Positions 9,179 through 17,318 of a stretch of 64,000 bases of DNA are shown piece by piece; position 1 is the first letter of the stretch; the number at the start of each line of letters is the position of its first letter. The notes under the pieces were generated by a model. That model saw nothing but the letters and a program-made list of their open reading frames with translations, had not been told where the DNA came from and did no database searches. This DNA comes from CAVSJJ01 sp963771015 (GTDB lineage: Bacteria > Actinomycetota > Actinomycetes > Actinomycetales > Dermatophilaceae): positions 372,001-436,000 of the forward strand of contig CAVYRN010000005.1 of assembly GCA_963771015.1 (NCBI GenBank), given 5' to 3'. Both the position numbers and the translations under genes were made by a program.

Positions 9179-9654
9179 TCGGCAACCACCCTGGCCAGGA
9201 TCGCCGTGGCCCGGCGCAGCACGTCACGCTCGTCGTCGTCGAGAGCAGCCAGCCGGACCGCCATCCACTGGTCACGTTGTCGCCTGGTATCGCGGACGAC
9301 GACCCGGCCCTCGTCGGTGAGCGAGACGATGACCTGACGGCCGTCGCTCGGGTCGCCCGCCCGGGCGACGAGCCCGCGTTCGGTGAGACCGCTGACCGTC
9401 CGCGTCATGCTCGGGGCGCTCACCCGCTCGGTGGCGGCGAGCTCGCCGAGGGTCCGGGGCGCCTCCTCGAGCCGGACGAGGACACTGAACTGGTGGGGCG
9501 CGACGTCATCGCCGCTCTCCAGCCGGATCCTGCGCGAGATGCGCATGCAGGCCAGGCGTAGGTCGGTGGCCAGGGTGCCGAGCGCGGCGCGGCGGGGGGT
9601 CGCTCTGGTGGGGGCCGGAGGCGTGCTGCCGGCCAGGGGCGGGGGTTGGGCCAA
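9175..9654 (-). CDS. MarR-family transcriptional regulator
   Basis: A TTG start at 9654 is chosen because AGGAG lies five bases upstream. Longer in-frame starts would run through the promoter region. The 159-residue product has a MarR winged helix: a helix-turn-helix region around LGELAATERVSAPSMTRTV and a wing containing GDPSDGRQVIVSLTDEG. It is the first gene of an operon with the MFS exporter and probably represses it until a ligand binds. A partly palindromic TTA...TAA site just upstream is a candidate autoregulatory operator. Confidence 0.85.
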   Translation of the reverse strand: MAQPPPLAGSTPPAPTRATPRRAALGTLATDLRLACMRISRRIRLESGDDVAPHQFSVLVRLEEAPRTLGELAATERVSAPSMTRTVSGLTERGLVARAGDPSDGRQVIVSLTDEGRVVVRDTRRQRDQWMAVRLAALDDDERDVLRRATAILARVVAE

Positions 9655-9692
9655 GGGATCTCCTCGAAACGGTGTCCGGCCAGGACAACTCG

Positions 9693-9705
9693 TTACCTTG
9701 GCTAA
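9693..9705. promoter_or_regulatory. Candidate MarR operator
   Basis: TTACCTTGGCTAA is an imperfect 13-base palindrome (TTA/TAA ends and matching inner C:G) about 40 bases upstream of the MarR start. MarR proteins typically bind such short AT-ended dyads beside their own promoters. The assignment is from position and symmetry only. Confidence 0.35.
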
Positions 9706-9745
9706 GTATTCCGCCGGCATTCGGGCGAGCGCCCCACGAGCCGAC

Positions 9746-9791
9746 ATGCGTATGCCGCGCGCCCCCGGGCTGGGCAGCGCGGCATACGCAT
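9746..9791 (-). terminator. Hairpin after the purine permease gene (15-bp perfect stem)
   Basis: ATGCGTATGCCGCGC and its exact reverse complement are separated by 16 bases and lie just past the permease stop. There is no T-run, so termination would be of the GC-rich actinobacterial type. Both arms contain the over-represented GTATGCC heptamer. Confidence 0.6.
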
Positions 9792-9800
9792 GGCGGGGCC

Positions 9801-11276
9801 TCAGCCGACGCCGAGGATCCCCTTGATCGGGTCGACGGCGAAGTAGACGACGAACAGGGCCGCGACGATCCACATGAGTGGGTGGACCACGGCCGCCTTG
9901 CCCTTGACGAGCTTGATGAGGACGAAGGAGAGGAACCCCGCACCGATGCCGACGGTGATGGAGTAGGTGAACGGCATGAGGACGATGGTGAGGAAGGCCG
10001 GGATGGCGATCTCGAGGTCGTCCCAGGAGATGCCCTTGACCTGCTGCATCATGAGGAACCCGACGAGGATGAGGGCCGGCACGGCCGCCTCGCTCGGGAT
10101 GATGGTCACCAGCGGAGCGAACACCATCGAGATGAGGAACAGCACGCCGGTCACGATGCTCGAGAGGCCGGTGCGGGCGCCCTCGCCGACGCCGGAGGCC
10201 GACTCGATGTAGGACGTGTTGGACGAGACACCCGCGGCACCGCCGGCGACCGCCGCGACCGAGTCGACGACGAGGATCATCTTGGTGTTCGGCGGCGTGC
10301 CCTCCTCGTCGAGGAGGCCGGCCTCCGAGCCGATGGCGGTCATCGTGCCCATCGTGTCGAAGAAGTCCGCGAGCATGAGGGTGAAGACCGTGAGGACGAC
10401 CGCGACGACGCCGACCCGCGACCACGAGTCGAAGAGGTTGAACCCGAAGGTGTCGAAGTGGGGTACCTCGAACACCTTGTCGGGCCACGCGGGGGTGGTG
10501 AGGCTCCACCCGTTGGCGCTCGTCGGGCCGAGGTTGACCGCGGCCTGGACGAGAACCGCCACGACCGTCGAGGCGATGATCGCGATGAGGATGGCCCCCT
10601 TGACCTTGCGGACCCACAGGGCGATGACGAGGACGAGGCCGATGGCGAAGACGAGCACCGGCCAGCCGGCAAGCGAGCCGTCGCTCCCGAACTGGACGGG
10701 GACGGTCGTGTGTGCGGCGTCCGGGATCCGCTTGACGAACCCCGCGTCGACGAAGCCGATGAGGGCGATGAACAGCCCGATGCCGACGCTGATGGCCGTC
10801 TTGAGCTGGGTGGGCACGGCATGGAAGACGGCCTGCCGGAAGCCGGTGAGCACGAGGATGAGGATGAGCAGACCCTCGAGGACGACGAGGCCCATGGCGT
10901 CGGCCCAGGTCATCTGGCTGGCGATGGACACCGCGACGAAGGCGTTGAGACCGAGGCCGGTCGCCAGCGCGAGGGGGTAGTTGGCGGCGACGCCCATGAG
11001 GATCGTCATGATGCCCGCCACCAGGGCGGTGCCGGCCGCGATGGCCGGCAGGTTGGAGCCATCCCCCGGGCCGCCCCCGAGATAGGCGCCGGTCCCATCC
11101 TTGACGAAGCCGAGGATGAGCGGGTTGAGGACGACGATGTAGGCCATCGTGAAGAACGTGACGAAGCCGCCACGGATCTCACGGCCCACCGTCGAGCCAC
11201 GCTCGGTGATCTTGAAGTATCGGTCCAGGGTGCCGCCGGTCGAGGCAGGGGCCGGCGCGGTCGTCTCAGCAGACAT
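9801..11276 (-). CDS. AzgA-type purine (adenine/guanine/hypoxanthine) permease, NCS2 family
   Basis: This 491-residue, highly hydrophobic protein begins with a short soluble tail, then FKITERGSTVGREIRGG and FVTFFTMAYIVVLNP, the hallmark start of the AzgA/PbuG branch of NCS2 transporters. The NTSYIESASGVGEGARTG segment in the C-terminal half is also characteristic of this branch. Family members import purine bases with protons. The start appears leaderless: TAGCCT lies six bases before the ATG. It is a single-gene unit ended by a strong hairpin, with no purine genes adjacent. Confidence 0.9.
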   Translation of the reverse strand: MSAETTAPAPASTGGTLDRYFKITERGSTVGREIRGGFVTFFTMAYIVVLNPLILGFVKDGTGAYLGGGPGDGSNLPAIAAGTALVAGIMTILMGVAANYPLALATGLGLNAFVAVSIASQMTWADAMGLVVLEGLLILILVLTGFRQAVFHAVPTQLKTAISVGIGLFIALIGFVDAGFVKRIPDAAHTTVPVQFGSDGSLAGWPVLVFAIGLVLVIALWVRKVKGAILIAIIASTVVAVLVQAAVNLGPTSANGWSLTTPAWPDKVFEVPHFDTFGFNLFDSWSRVGVVAVVLTVFTLMLADFFDTMGTMTAIGSEAGLLDEEGTPPNTKMILVVDSVAAVAGGAAGVSSNTSYIESASGVGEGARTGLSSIVTGVLFLISMVFAPLVTIIPSEAAVPALILVGFLMMQQVKGISWDDLEIAIPAFLTIVLMPFTYSITVGIGAGFLSFVLIKLVKGKAAVVHPLMWIVAALFVVYFAVDPIKGILGVG

Positions 11277-11282
11277 GGGAGC

Positions 11283-11288
11283 AGGCTA
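11283..11288 (-). promoter_or_regulatory. -10 box (TAGCCT) for leaderless purine permease mRNA
   Basis: TAGCCT is six bases from the ATG at 11276, so transcription would begin at or next to the start codon. No Shine-Dalgarno sequence is present. Confidence 0.5.
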
Positions 11289-11348
11289 GCGATGGCGGTG
11301 GTCCCAACCTGCTTCGGTGTCCACCCCTCGGCCACCCGCGTCGCTCGT

Positions 11349-11354
11349 TAGGCT
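11349..11354 (+). promoter_or_regulatory. -10 box (TAGGCT) for leaderless DUF2530 mRNA
   Basis: TAGGCT ends seven bases before the GTG at 11362, and there is no ribosome-binding site in between. Confidence 0.5.
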
Positions 11355-11361
11355 GGACCGC

Positions 11362-11601
11362 GTGACCAACTCCACCGGGGACGCCGAGCGGCTGCGCCCG
11401 ATCGACGTCCCGACCGGCCGGGTCATCCTCGCCGGGATCGGCCTGTGGGCCCTCGCCCTCGTCGTCGTCCTGGTGGTTCCCGCGTTGCACGAGGGCGGCC
11501 GCTCGTGGTGGCCGTGGACCTGCGTCAGCGGGATCGCGCTCGGGTTCGCCGGCTACGCCTACCTGCGCCGCGGGCGGGGGAACGCGACCGGCGGCGCCTG
11601 A
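11362..11601 (+). CDS. DUF2530 small membrane protein
   Basis: This 79-residue protein has two hydrophobic helices (ILAGIGLWALALVVVLVVPAL and the segment around WTCVSGIALGFAGYAYL) and a basic C-terminus, matching the DUF2530 family of actinobacterial membrane proteins. The GTG start is chosen from the -10 box seven bases upstream; the longer frame would begin before that promoter. From memory, in mycobacteria the family also lies beside DUF3027, as it does here, convergently. Function unknown. Confidence 0.75.
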   Translation: MTNSTGDAERLRPIDVPTGRVILAGIGLWALALVVVLVVPALHEGGRSWWPWTCVSGIALGFAGYAYLRRGRGNATGGA

Positions 11602-11635
11602 GGCCTCGCGAGACCGGCCGGTCCCGGCGTCGAGC

Positions 11636-12373
11636 TCAGGCCGGGTCGAGCGCGTAGTCGTCGAGGATCGGCGCGGGCACCTGCTCCGCCTCCAGCAGCG
11701 GGGCGTCCACCTCGGAGTGGGCGCCGCACCCGTGGTCGAGGCTGACGACCTGACCGTCGTTGGGGCTCCACTCGCTCGCGCATACGCCGAACACGGCGCG
11801 GAGCGCGCCGGCCATCGGCACGAAGTACCCGCACGTCGAGCAGGCCGCCGAGGCCTGTTCCGCGACCGCGGTGTGCGGGCCGTTCCTGCCGTCGTACCAT
11901 CGCTGGGCCGCCGCCTCGCGCCCCTCGGCGGACAGCACCCGGGGCCGGCCGAGGCCGAGCTCCCACTGCGCCACCTGGTCGACGTCCTCCTCGCCGGTGG
12001 CCTCGAACCCGGCCTCGAGCTGCGGGTCATCGGCGATGAGCGGCGTGACATCGCCCGGCCGCAGGTCCCCCGGGGCCAGGCGGGCGGCATACGGGACCCA
12101 CTCCGGGGACAGCAGCGCGCCCTCACCCGGTAGGAGGTTGGTCTCGCACACCGTCACGGTCTTGGAGCGGGACACGCGGGCGACCGTGACCGCCCACCGC
12201 CATCCCGGGTAGGCCCGGGCGAGGCAGGCGAAGTAGTGGGTGGCCAGCCGCTCCTCGACCATCTCCATCCCTAGGTGCTCACCGACGGTGCCGGCGTCGG
12301 CGATCCCCTCGGCCGCCGTGCGGGCCACATCGCTCGCCCCGCGCAGTGTCGCGTCGACCTTGACGGTCGCCAT
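11636..12373 (-). CDS. DUF3027 family protein
   Basis: This 245-residue cytoplasmic protein matches the DUF3027 family found across actinobacteria. It contains a WRWAVTVARVSRSKTVTVCE strand region, a LLPGEGALLSPEWVPY motif, and a CSTCGY pair of cysteines with a later HGCGAHSE that could bind a metal. It starts five bases after the stop of the cold-shock gene, so the two form an operon. Its biochemical role is not established; the link to a nucleic-acid chaperone suggests something in RNA or growth control. Confidence 0.8.
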   Translation of the reverse strand: MATVKVDATLRGASDVARTAAEGIADAGTVGEHLGMEMVEERLATHYFACLARAYPGWRWAVTVARVSRSKTVTVCETNLLPGEGALLSPEWVPYAARLAPGDLRPGDVTPLIADDPQLEAGFEATGEEDVDQVAQWELGLGRPRVLSAEGREAAAQRWYDGRNGPHTAVAEQASAACSTCGYFVPMAGALRAVFGVCASEWSPNDGQVVSLDHGCGAHSEVDAPLLEAEQVPAPILDDYALDPA

Positions 12374-12378
12374 CGGGT

Positions 12379-12783
12379 TCAGGCCTCCAGGTCCGCGGCG
12401 ACGGCGTGCAGAACCTGGGCGACCTTGGCCCCCAGGTCCTTGTCCGGGTAGTGACCGCGCCGCAGCGAGCCCTCGACGTCGTCGAGGAGCCTGATGACGT
12501 CCTCGACGATGACGACCATCTCCTCGGTCGACTTGCGGTCGCGGGCGCGCTTGTTGGCCGTGACGCTCGGCGCGGGCTCGAGGAGGCGCACCGACAGCGC
12601 CTGGGCCCCCCGGCGTCCCTCGACGATCCCGAACTCGATCCGGGTGCCGCTCTTGAGGGTCGCCACGCCCTCCGGGAGGGCGCTGGAGGGCACATAGACG
12701 TCGCCGCCGGGGGTCCCGTCGTCGATCGAGACGAAGCCGAAGCCCTTCTCGGCGTCGTAGAACTTCACCTTGCCCGTGGGCAC
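12379..12783 (-). CDS. Cold-shock domain protein with helical C-terminal extension
   Basis: The first ~65 residues form a cold-shock domain: GKVKFYDAEKGFGFVSIDD gives the RNP1 site and DVYVP the RNP2 site. These aromatic residues bind single-stranded RNA or DNA. About 65 further residues, rich in acidic and basic helices (TEEMVVIVEDVIRLLDDVEG), are not in minimal Csp proteins but are usual in one actinobacterial subgroup. The GTG at 12783 is chosen because GAGGTGG sits four to five bases upstream. DUF3027 follows in the same operon. Confidence 0.88.
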   Translation of the reverse strand: MPTGKVKFYDAEKGFGFVSIDDGTPGGDVYVPSSALPEGVATLKSGTRIEFGIVEGRRGAQALSVRLLEPAPSVTANKRARDRKSTEEMVVIVEDVIRLLDDVEGSLRRGHYPDKDLGAKVAQVLHAVAADLEA

Positions 12784-13007
12784 GGTCCACCTCGTCTCTC
12801 GGCTCGGGGGTGCTGCGAAGGTGCAGGCTAGTGCACCGGGTCGCACGCGGGTGCGGCCGGTGACCAGGCTATCGCGGGCTGGGCCCGCCGCGCGCCCGCG
12901 TATCGCGCCCGCCGGCGCCCCGGCCTCGTTGGACGTATGCCGCATGCCCGCTGGGCGCGACCGAAACCGGCTCGACCCTGTCGGTGGCGTGTGCGAGCGT
13001 TGGCGCC

Positions 13008-14318
13008 GTGTCCGACGCCATGACCGCCGAACCGGGACGGGTGTCGCTGCGGTCCTTCTGGGGGCAGCTGCCGACCTCCGGTCGATGGCTGCTGTCCACC
13101 GTGGCCCTGCAGACCCTCGGGCGCGGGCTGACGCTGCCGTTCACGATCATCTACGTCAACGAGGTGCGCGGCATCCCGCTGGGCCAGGCGGGCGCCCTCA
13201 TGGCGATCATCGCCGGCGTCGCGCTGCTGCTGACCGGCCCGGCCGGCTCGGCGACCGACCGCGTCGGCGCGCGGGTCGTCCTCCTCGTCGCGAGCACCGC
13301 CCAGCTGGTCGGCTGCGTCGTTCTCGCCTTCGCGAGCACCCCCCTGACGTTCGCGGCCGGGTTCGTCCTGCTCGGGGTCAACTTCGGCCTGTCCTGGCCG
13401 GCGTTCAACGCCCTCATCGCCGCGGTCGTCAGCGGCCGGATGCGCCAGCAGTACTTCGGGATCAACTTCGCCCTGGTCAACCTCGGCATCGGGGTGGGCG
13501 GGGTCATCGGCGGCATGTTCGTCGACGTCCACCACCCGTTGTCCTTCACCCTCATCTTCCTCGGCGACGGCGCGGGCATGCTCGTACCCATCGCCCTGCT
13601 GCTCGGGCCGCTGCGACGCCTCGATGGGCGGGTCCCGGCGCCGCTCGACGGGGCGGACGCAGCGCCCGGCGGTTCCTACCTGTCGATCCTGCGCCGCCCG
13701 GCCGTCATCTGGATGACGATCCTGACCTTCACGACGACCTTCGTCGGCTACGGCCAGATGGAGGCCGGCTTCCCGGCCTTCGCCCGACAGGTCGGCGAGG
13801 TGTCGACCCGGGCCATCGGCTTCGCCTTCGCCGTCAACACGGCGACGATCGTCGTGTTCCAGTTCCTCGTGCTGCGGCTCATCGACGGCCACCGCCGCAC
13901 CCGGGTCCTCGTCGGGATGACCGTGTTGTGGGCGCTCGCCTGGCTGCTACTCGGCGGCACCGGGCTCGTGGCCGGGACCGCCATGGCCGTCGTCGGTGTC
14001 CTCGCCTTCCATGCCGTCTTCGCCCTCGGCGAGACGCTCATGCAGCCGTCGATCCCGGCCATCATCAACGACCTGGCGGACGACCACCTCCGCGGCCGCT
14101 ACAACGCCGTCAACGCCGGGGCGTTCCAGGGCGGCACCATCCTCGCACCGGTGGCCGCCGGGATTCTCCTCGAGCGCGGCTGGTCCACGGCGTTCATCGC
14201 GATGGCCGTCGCCGGCTGCGTCGCGGTGGCGGCGATGGCGCTCGTCGTCGAGCGGCTCATCACTCCCGTCGTCAACGGCGTCACCGAGCCGGCGCCCGCC
14301 GCGGCGGCGCCGGGCTGA
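13008..14318 (+). CDS. MFS transporter
   Basis: This protein of 436 residues has about twelve hydrophobic segments. An MFS loop-2/3 motif is visible (GSATDRVGARVV) and a polar sequence around HLRGRYNAVNAGAFQGG lies in the second half, as in MdtH/YceL-like multidrug transporters. The GTG at 13008 is preferred because a GAGCGT -10-like box lies seven bases upstream; an in-frame GTG at 12984 lies before that box. It stands alone, with no regulator next to it, so neither substrate nor control can be assigned. Confidence 0.82.
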   Translation: MSDAMTAEPGRVSLRSFWGQLPTSGRWLLSTVALQTLGRGLTLPFTIIYVNEVRGIPLGQAGALMAIIAGVALLLTGPAGSATDRVGARVVLLVASTAQLVGCVVLAFASTPLTFAAGFVLLGVNFGLSWPAFNALIAAVVSGRMRQQYFGINFALVNLGIGVGGVIGGMFVDVHHPLSFTLIFLGDGAGMLVPIALLLGPLRRLDGRVPAPLDGADAAPGGSYLSILRRPAVIWMTILTFTTTFVGYGQMEAGFPAFARQVGEVSTRAIGFAFAVNTATIVVFQFLVLRLIDGHRRTRVLVGMTVLWALAWLLLGGTGLVAGTAMAVVGVLAFHAVFALGETLMQPSIPAIINDLADDHLRGRYNAVNAGAFQGGTILAPVAAGILLERGWSTAFIAMAVAGCVAVAAMALVVERLITPVVNGVTEPAPAAAAPG

Positions 14319-14334
14319 GCTCCGTAGCCTCGGC

Positions 14335-15210
14335 TCAGGCTCCGCCCGACGCGGCCCCGCCGCCGGTCGAGACGACCTGGACCATGGTCACGGTCGGCCC
14401 GTCCTTGCGGGCGAGGACGCGGACCTGGTCCCCGACGCTGACCGACGAGACGGCGCTCGCGACGAGGTGGCTGTTCGCGTCGACCCGGTAGGTCGTCGCG
14501 AAGCCGTCCGAGCTGCGGACCGCCAGCGAGGACCCACGCGTGTAGGCGGTCACCTCACCGACCTGGAAGAGCATCGTCGTCGTCCCCGAACCGGAGCCCT
14601 GGGCGACGAACTCGCCGTGGAGGAGGCCGCCGAGAGCGGGCAGGCCGCCGAGACCGCCGAGCCCGTTCTGGACACCCGGCACGCGCCCGCTCCGGCCACC
14701 TGGCGCGCGCTGGCCGAACGGCCCCGTGCCGTCCCCGAAGCTCCGCCCGCCTGGGCCCGGCATGCCCTCGCCCCGGTCCGCCTGTGCGGCGCCCACCGTA
14801 TGCCGGTCGTCGCCGATGCGGCCGATGGCCGCGGCACCCAGAGCGATGACGCCGACGACGGCGACAACGGCGAGGGCCGCGGCGACGATCGTCGCGATCC
14901 GGCCGCCGGTCGTCGCCGTGGCCTCACGCCACAGCCCGCGCACCCCCCGGCGCCGCGGTGCCGCCGCGGCGGCATACACCGCCGTGGGGACGCCGGCCGG
15001 CGGCGGACCGTAGGCCTGGCCGCCACTCGTCGGCGGCATGGTCTGGGTCGGCGTCTCGCCGGGGCCGGGCACCGGCGGAATGGGCTGGGTCACTCCACTC
15101 TCCGGGGCCGCCGAGGCCACGTCGTCGCCGTCGGGCGCCGGGGCGGGAGCCTGCGGCTGCTGGGCCTGGGGGTCGCCGCCCTCGGGCGGGGTCATGGAGG
15201 AGTCCGTCAT
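14335..15210 (-). CDS. Membrane-anchored protein with DUF5666-like C-terminal domain
   Basis: The 291-residue product has a Pro/Gln-rich cytoplasmic N-terminus (~1-85), one transmembrane helix at about 104-129, a Gly/Pro-rich linker, and an outer C-terminal beta domain of about 75 residues. That domain (TAYTRGSSLAVRSSDGFATT and SVSVGDQVRVLARKDG) resembles DUF5666/OB-like folds. The start is uncertain: the ATG at 15210 has only a GGAG one base away, and a second in-frame ATG lies 15 bases later. A period-11 direct repeat upstream hints at control by an OmpR-type regulator. Function unknown. Confidence 0.6.
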   Translation of the reverse strand: MTDSSMTPPEGGDPQAQQPQAPAPAPDGDDVASAAPESGVTQPIPPVPGPGETPTQTMPPTSGGQAYGPPPAGVPTAVYAAAAAPRRRGVRGLWREATATTGGRIATIVAAALAVVAVVGVIALGAAAIGRIGDDRHTVGAAQADRGEGMPGPGGRSFGDGTGPFGQRAPGGRSGRVPGVQNGLGGLGGLPALGGLLHGEFVAQGSGSGTTTMLFQVGEVTAYTRGSSLAVRSSDGFATTYRVDANSHLVASAVSSVSVGDQVRVLARKDGPTVTMVQVVSTGGGAASGGA

Positions 15211-15259
15211 GCTCCATCGTGCGCACAGGTACCCCCCGAGGTCACCGGATCGGGCGCAC

Positions 15260-15276
15260 CTCATAGAGAACTCATA
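15260..15276. promoter_or_regulatory. Direct repeat CTCATA, 11-base period (candidate OmpR-type site)
   Basis: CTCATA occurs at 15260 and 15271. On the minus strand this is TATGAG-N5-TATGAG. Tandem hexamers one helical turn apart are typical of PhoB/OmpR-family response-regulator sites. It lies 50 to 66 bases upstream of the DUF5666-like gene. Confidence 0.3.
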
Positions 15277-15365
15277 AGAAGTCGAGCCCGCCGGAGGACC
15301 CACCAGAACCCCGCGCCGAGGGGCTCGCTCAGGGCTGCGTCCAAGGCCCGCCGGAGGCTCTCGGA

Positions 15366-15371
15366 CATAAT
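15366..15371 (+). promoter_or_regulatory. Candidate -10 box (CATAAT) of the quaternary-amine ABC operon
   Basis: CATAAT is among the most AT-rich hexamers in the 227-base gap before the first permease gene and lies about 66 bases upstream of its GTG. No convincing -35 box pairs with it. Confidence 0.3.
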
Positions 15372-15437
15372 GGGGAGCCCTTGCCGTGCTCAGCCCCGGG
15401 CACGGAACGCACCGGGAGAGCACCAGGAAAGGCAAGC

Positions 15438-16097
15438 GTGGATGGACTTCGCAGCTGGCTCGCGTATGTGAGCGACCACCACTCCGACCTGATCTCGGCC
15501 ACGGCCCAGCACGCTCGGATCACGCTGATCGTCGTCCTGTTGGCCACCGTGTTCTCCGTCGGGCTGGGCATCCTCGTCCAGCGGCGTGCGATGCTGCGGG
15601 CCGCCTCGCTCAGCACCGCGGGCATCTTCCTGACCATTCCCTCGCTGGCGCTGTTCGCCCTGTTCATCCCCATCGTCGGGATCGGCAACACGCCGGCCAT
15701 GATCGCCCTGTTCCTCTACGCGATCCTGCCGATCCTCCGCAACACCGTCACCGGCCTCGACGAGGTCAACCCGGCGATCGTCGAGTCGGCCCGCGGCATG
15801 GGGATGAACGGCGTCGAACAGCTCCTGCGGGTGCGGCTCCCGCTCGCCTGGCCGGTCATCATGGCCGGCGTCAGGGTGTCCAGCCTCATCACCGTCGGCA
15901 TCGCGGCCATCGCCGTCCTCGTCGGCGGCCAGGGCCTGGGGACGTTCATCCAGGGCGGCGTGACCCGGCTGGGGCTGCCCAACAGCTTCGAGTCGGTGTG
16001 GGCGGGGACGATCTTCACCGTGGCTCTCGGGCTCGTTCTCGACATCGCCTTCGCCACCATCCAGCGCACCACCACCTCGCGAGGCCTCCGCCTCTGA
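15438..16097 (+). CDS. Quaternary-amine ABC transporter permease 1 (OpuCB/OpuBB-like)
   Basis: The GTG at 15438 follows AGGAAAGG at good spacing. The 219-residue product has about five to six hydrophobic helices and the permease coupling loop (LDEVNPAIVESARGMGMNGVE then LPLAWPVIMAG) that contacts the ATPase. Size and sequence match permeases of glycine betaine/carnitine/choline importers. It opens a three-gene operon: permease, ATPase, permease. The binding protein gene lies convergently just downstream. Such systems import osmoprotectants at high osmolarity; the exact ligand is not readable. Confidence 0.88.
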   Translation: MDGLRSWLAYVSDHHSDLISATAQHARITLIVVLLATVFSVGLGILVQRRAMLRAASLSTAGIFLTIPSLALFALFIPIVGIGNTPAMIALFLYAILPILRNTVTGLDEVNPAIVESARGMGMNGVEQLLRVRLPLAWPVIMAGVRVSSLITVGIAAIAVLVGGQGLGTFIQGGVTRLGLPNSFESVWAGTIFTVALGLVLDIAFATIQRTTTSRGLRL

Positions 16098-16154
16098 CCG
16101 ATCCCGACCGCATCTCAGGCCGCTCACGTCCGGCCGACCGACCCGAAGGAACAC

Positions 16155-17318
16155 ATGAGCTCCGACGCAAAGATCCGACTCGAACAGGTTGGAAAGACCT
16201 ATCCGGGAACCTCATCACCCGCCGTCGAGGAGCTCAGCCTCGACGTCCAGGAGGGCGAGATCCTCGTCCTCGTCGGCCCCTCCGGATGCGGCAAGAGCAC
16301 GACGCTGCGCCTCATCAACCGGATGATCGAGCCGTCCTCCGGCCACATCTTCCTCGACGACGAGGACGTCACGACGGTCAACCCCGACCACTTGAGACGC
16401 CGGATCGGCTATGTCATCCAGCAGATCGGGCTCTTCCCGCACCAGACGATCGGCGAGAACATCGCCACCGTCCCCAGGATGCTCAAGTGGGACAAGAAGC
16501 GGATCCCCGAGCGGGTCGACGAACTGCTCCACATGGTCGGCCTCGCCCCCGAGGACTATCGGGACCGCTACCCCAAGGAGCTGTCCGGAGGGCAGGCCCA
16601 GCGGGTCGGCGTCGCCCGGGCGCTCGGCGCGGACCCCGAGATCATGCTCATGGACGAGCCGTTCGGGGCGATCGACCCGATCACGCGCGAGCGGCTGCAG
16701 AACGAGTTCCTCCGCCTCCAGGGCGAGCTGAAGAAGACCATCGTCTTCGTCACCCACGACATCGACGAGGCGATCAAGATGGGCGACCGGATCGCCATCC
16801 TCGGCGAGCGCAGCGTCATCCGGCAGATCGACACCCCGGAGCGGATCCTGGCCTTCCCCGTCGACGAGTTCGTCGACGACTTCATCGGGGCGGGGTCGAC
16901 GATCAAGGGGCTGAACTTCGAGCACGTGGGCGACCTCCGGCTCGACGGCCACCCGTACATCTCCGTCGGCGACACGCCCGAGACCGGGCTGCGCACGCTC
17001 GAGGACAGCGGGCAGGAATGGCTCCTCGTGCTGGACGATCAGCGCCGCCCGGTCCGGTGGCTCCAGCAGCATCACCTGCGCACGTCGAACGGGTCCTTCG
17101 AGGACGAGGGACTCGAGGTCCGGGTGCGCCTCGACGCCGAGGACACCCTCTTCCATGCCCTGGAGCAGATGCTGCAGAGCTCGTCGGGCATGTGCTGCGT
17201 CGTCGACGACCGCGGATCACTGCGAGGGGTCGTCGAGATGACCCACCTGCGAAGAGCGATCCGTCGGGCCCAGGTCGAGGCACGCCGTCACTACGAGGAC
17301 CTCGAGGCGAACGCATGA
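16155..17318 (+). CDS. Quaternary-amine ABC transporter ATP-binding protein with CBS domains (OpuCA-like)
   Basis: The 387-residue protein has an ABC domain with Walker A GPSGCGKST (residues ~42-50), the signature LSGGQAQRVGVARAL (~142) and Walker B EIMLMDEP (~165). The C-terminal ~110 residues look like paired CBS domains (EWLLVLDDQRRPVRWLQ ... CCVVDDRGSLRGVVEM). In OpuA/OpuC transporters this module senses ionic strength and gates transport. The gene starts 57 bases after permease 1, and its stop overlaps the start of permease 2 (ATGA). Confidence 0.92.
   Translation: MSSDAKIRLEQVGKTYPGTSSPAVEELSLDVQEGEILVLVGPSGCGKSTTLRLINRMIEPSSGHIFLDDEDVTTVNPDHLRRRIGYVIQQIGLFPHQTIGENIATVPRMLKWDKKRIPERVDELLHMVGLAPEDYRDRYPKELSGGQAQRVGVARALGADPEIMLMDEPFGAIDPITRERLQNEFLRLQGELKKTIVFVTHDIDEAIKMGDRIAILGERSVIRQIDTPERILAFPVDEFVDDFIGAGSTIKGLNFEHVGDLRLDGHPYISVGDTPETGLRTLEDSGQEWLLVLDDQRRPVRWLQQHHLRTSNGSFEDEGLEVRVRLDAEDTLFHALEQMLQSSSGMCCVVDDRGSLRGVVEMTHLRRAIRRAQVEARRHYEDLEANA

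Noticed and set aside
15386..17314. Apparent 923-codon plus frame covering the ABC operon
   Set aside because: Only its last 280 codons (permease 2, from 17315) are real. The first part is out of frame with permease 1 and the ATPase.
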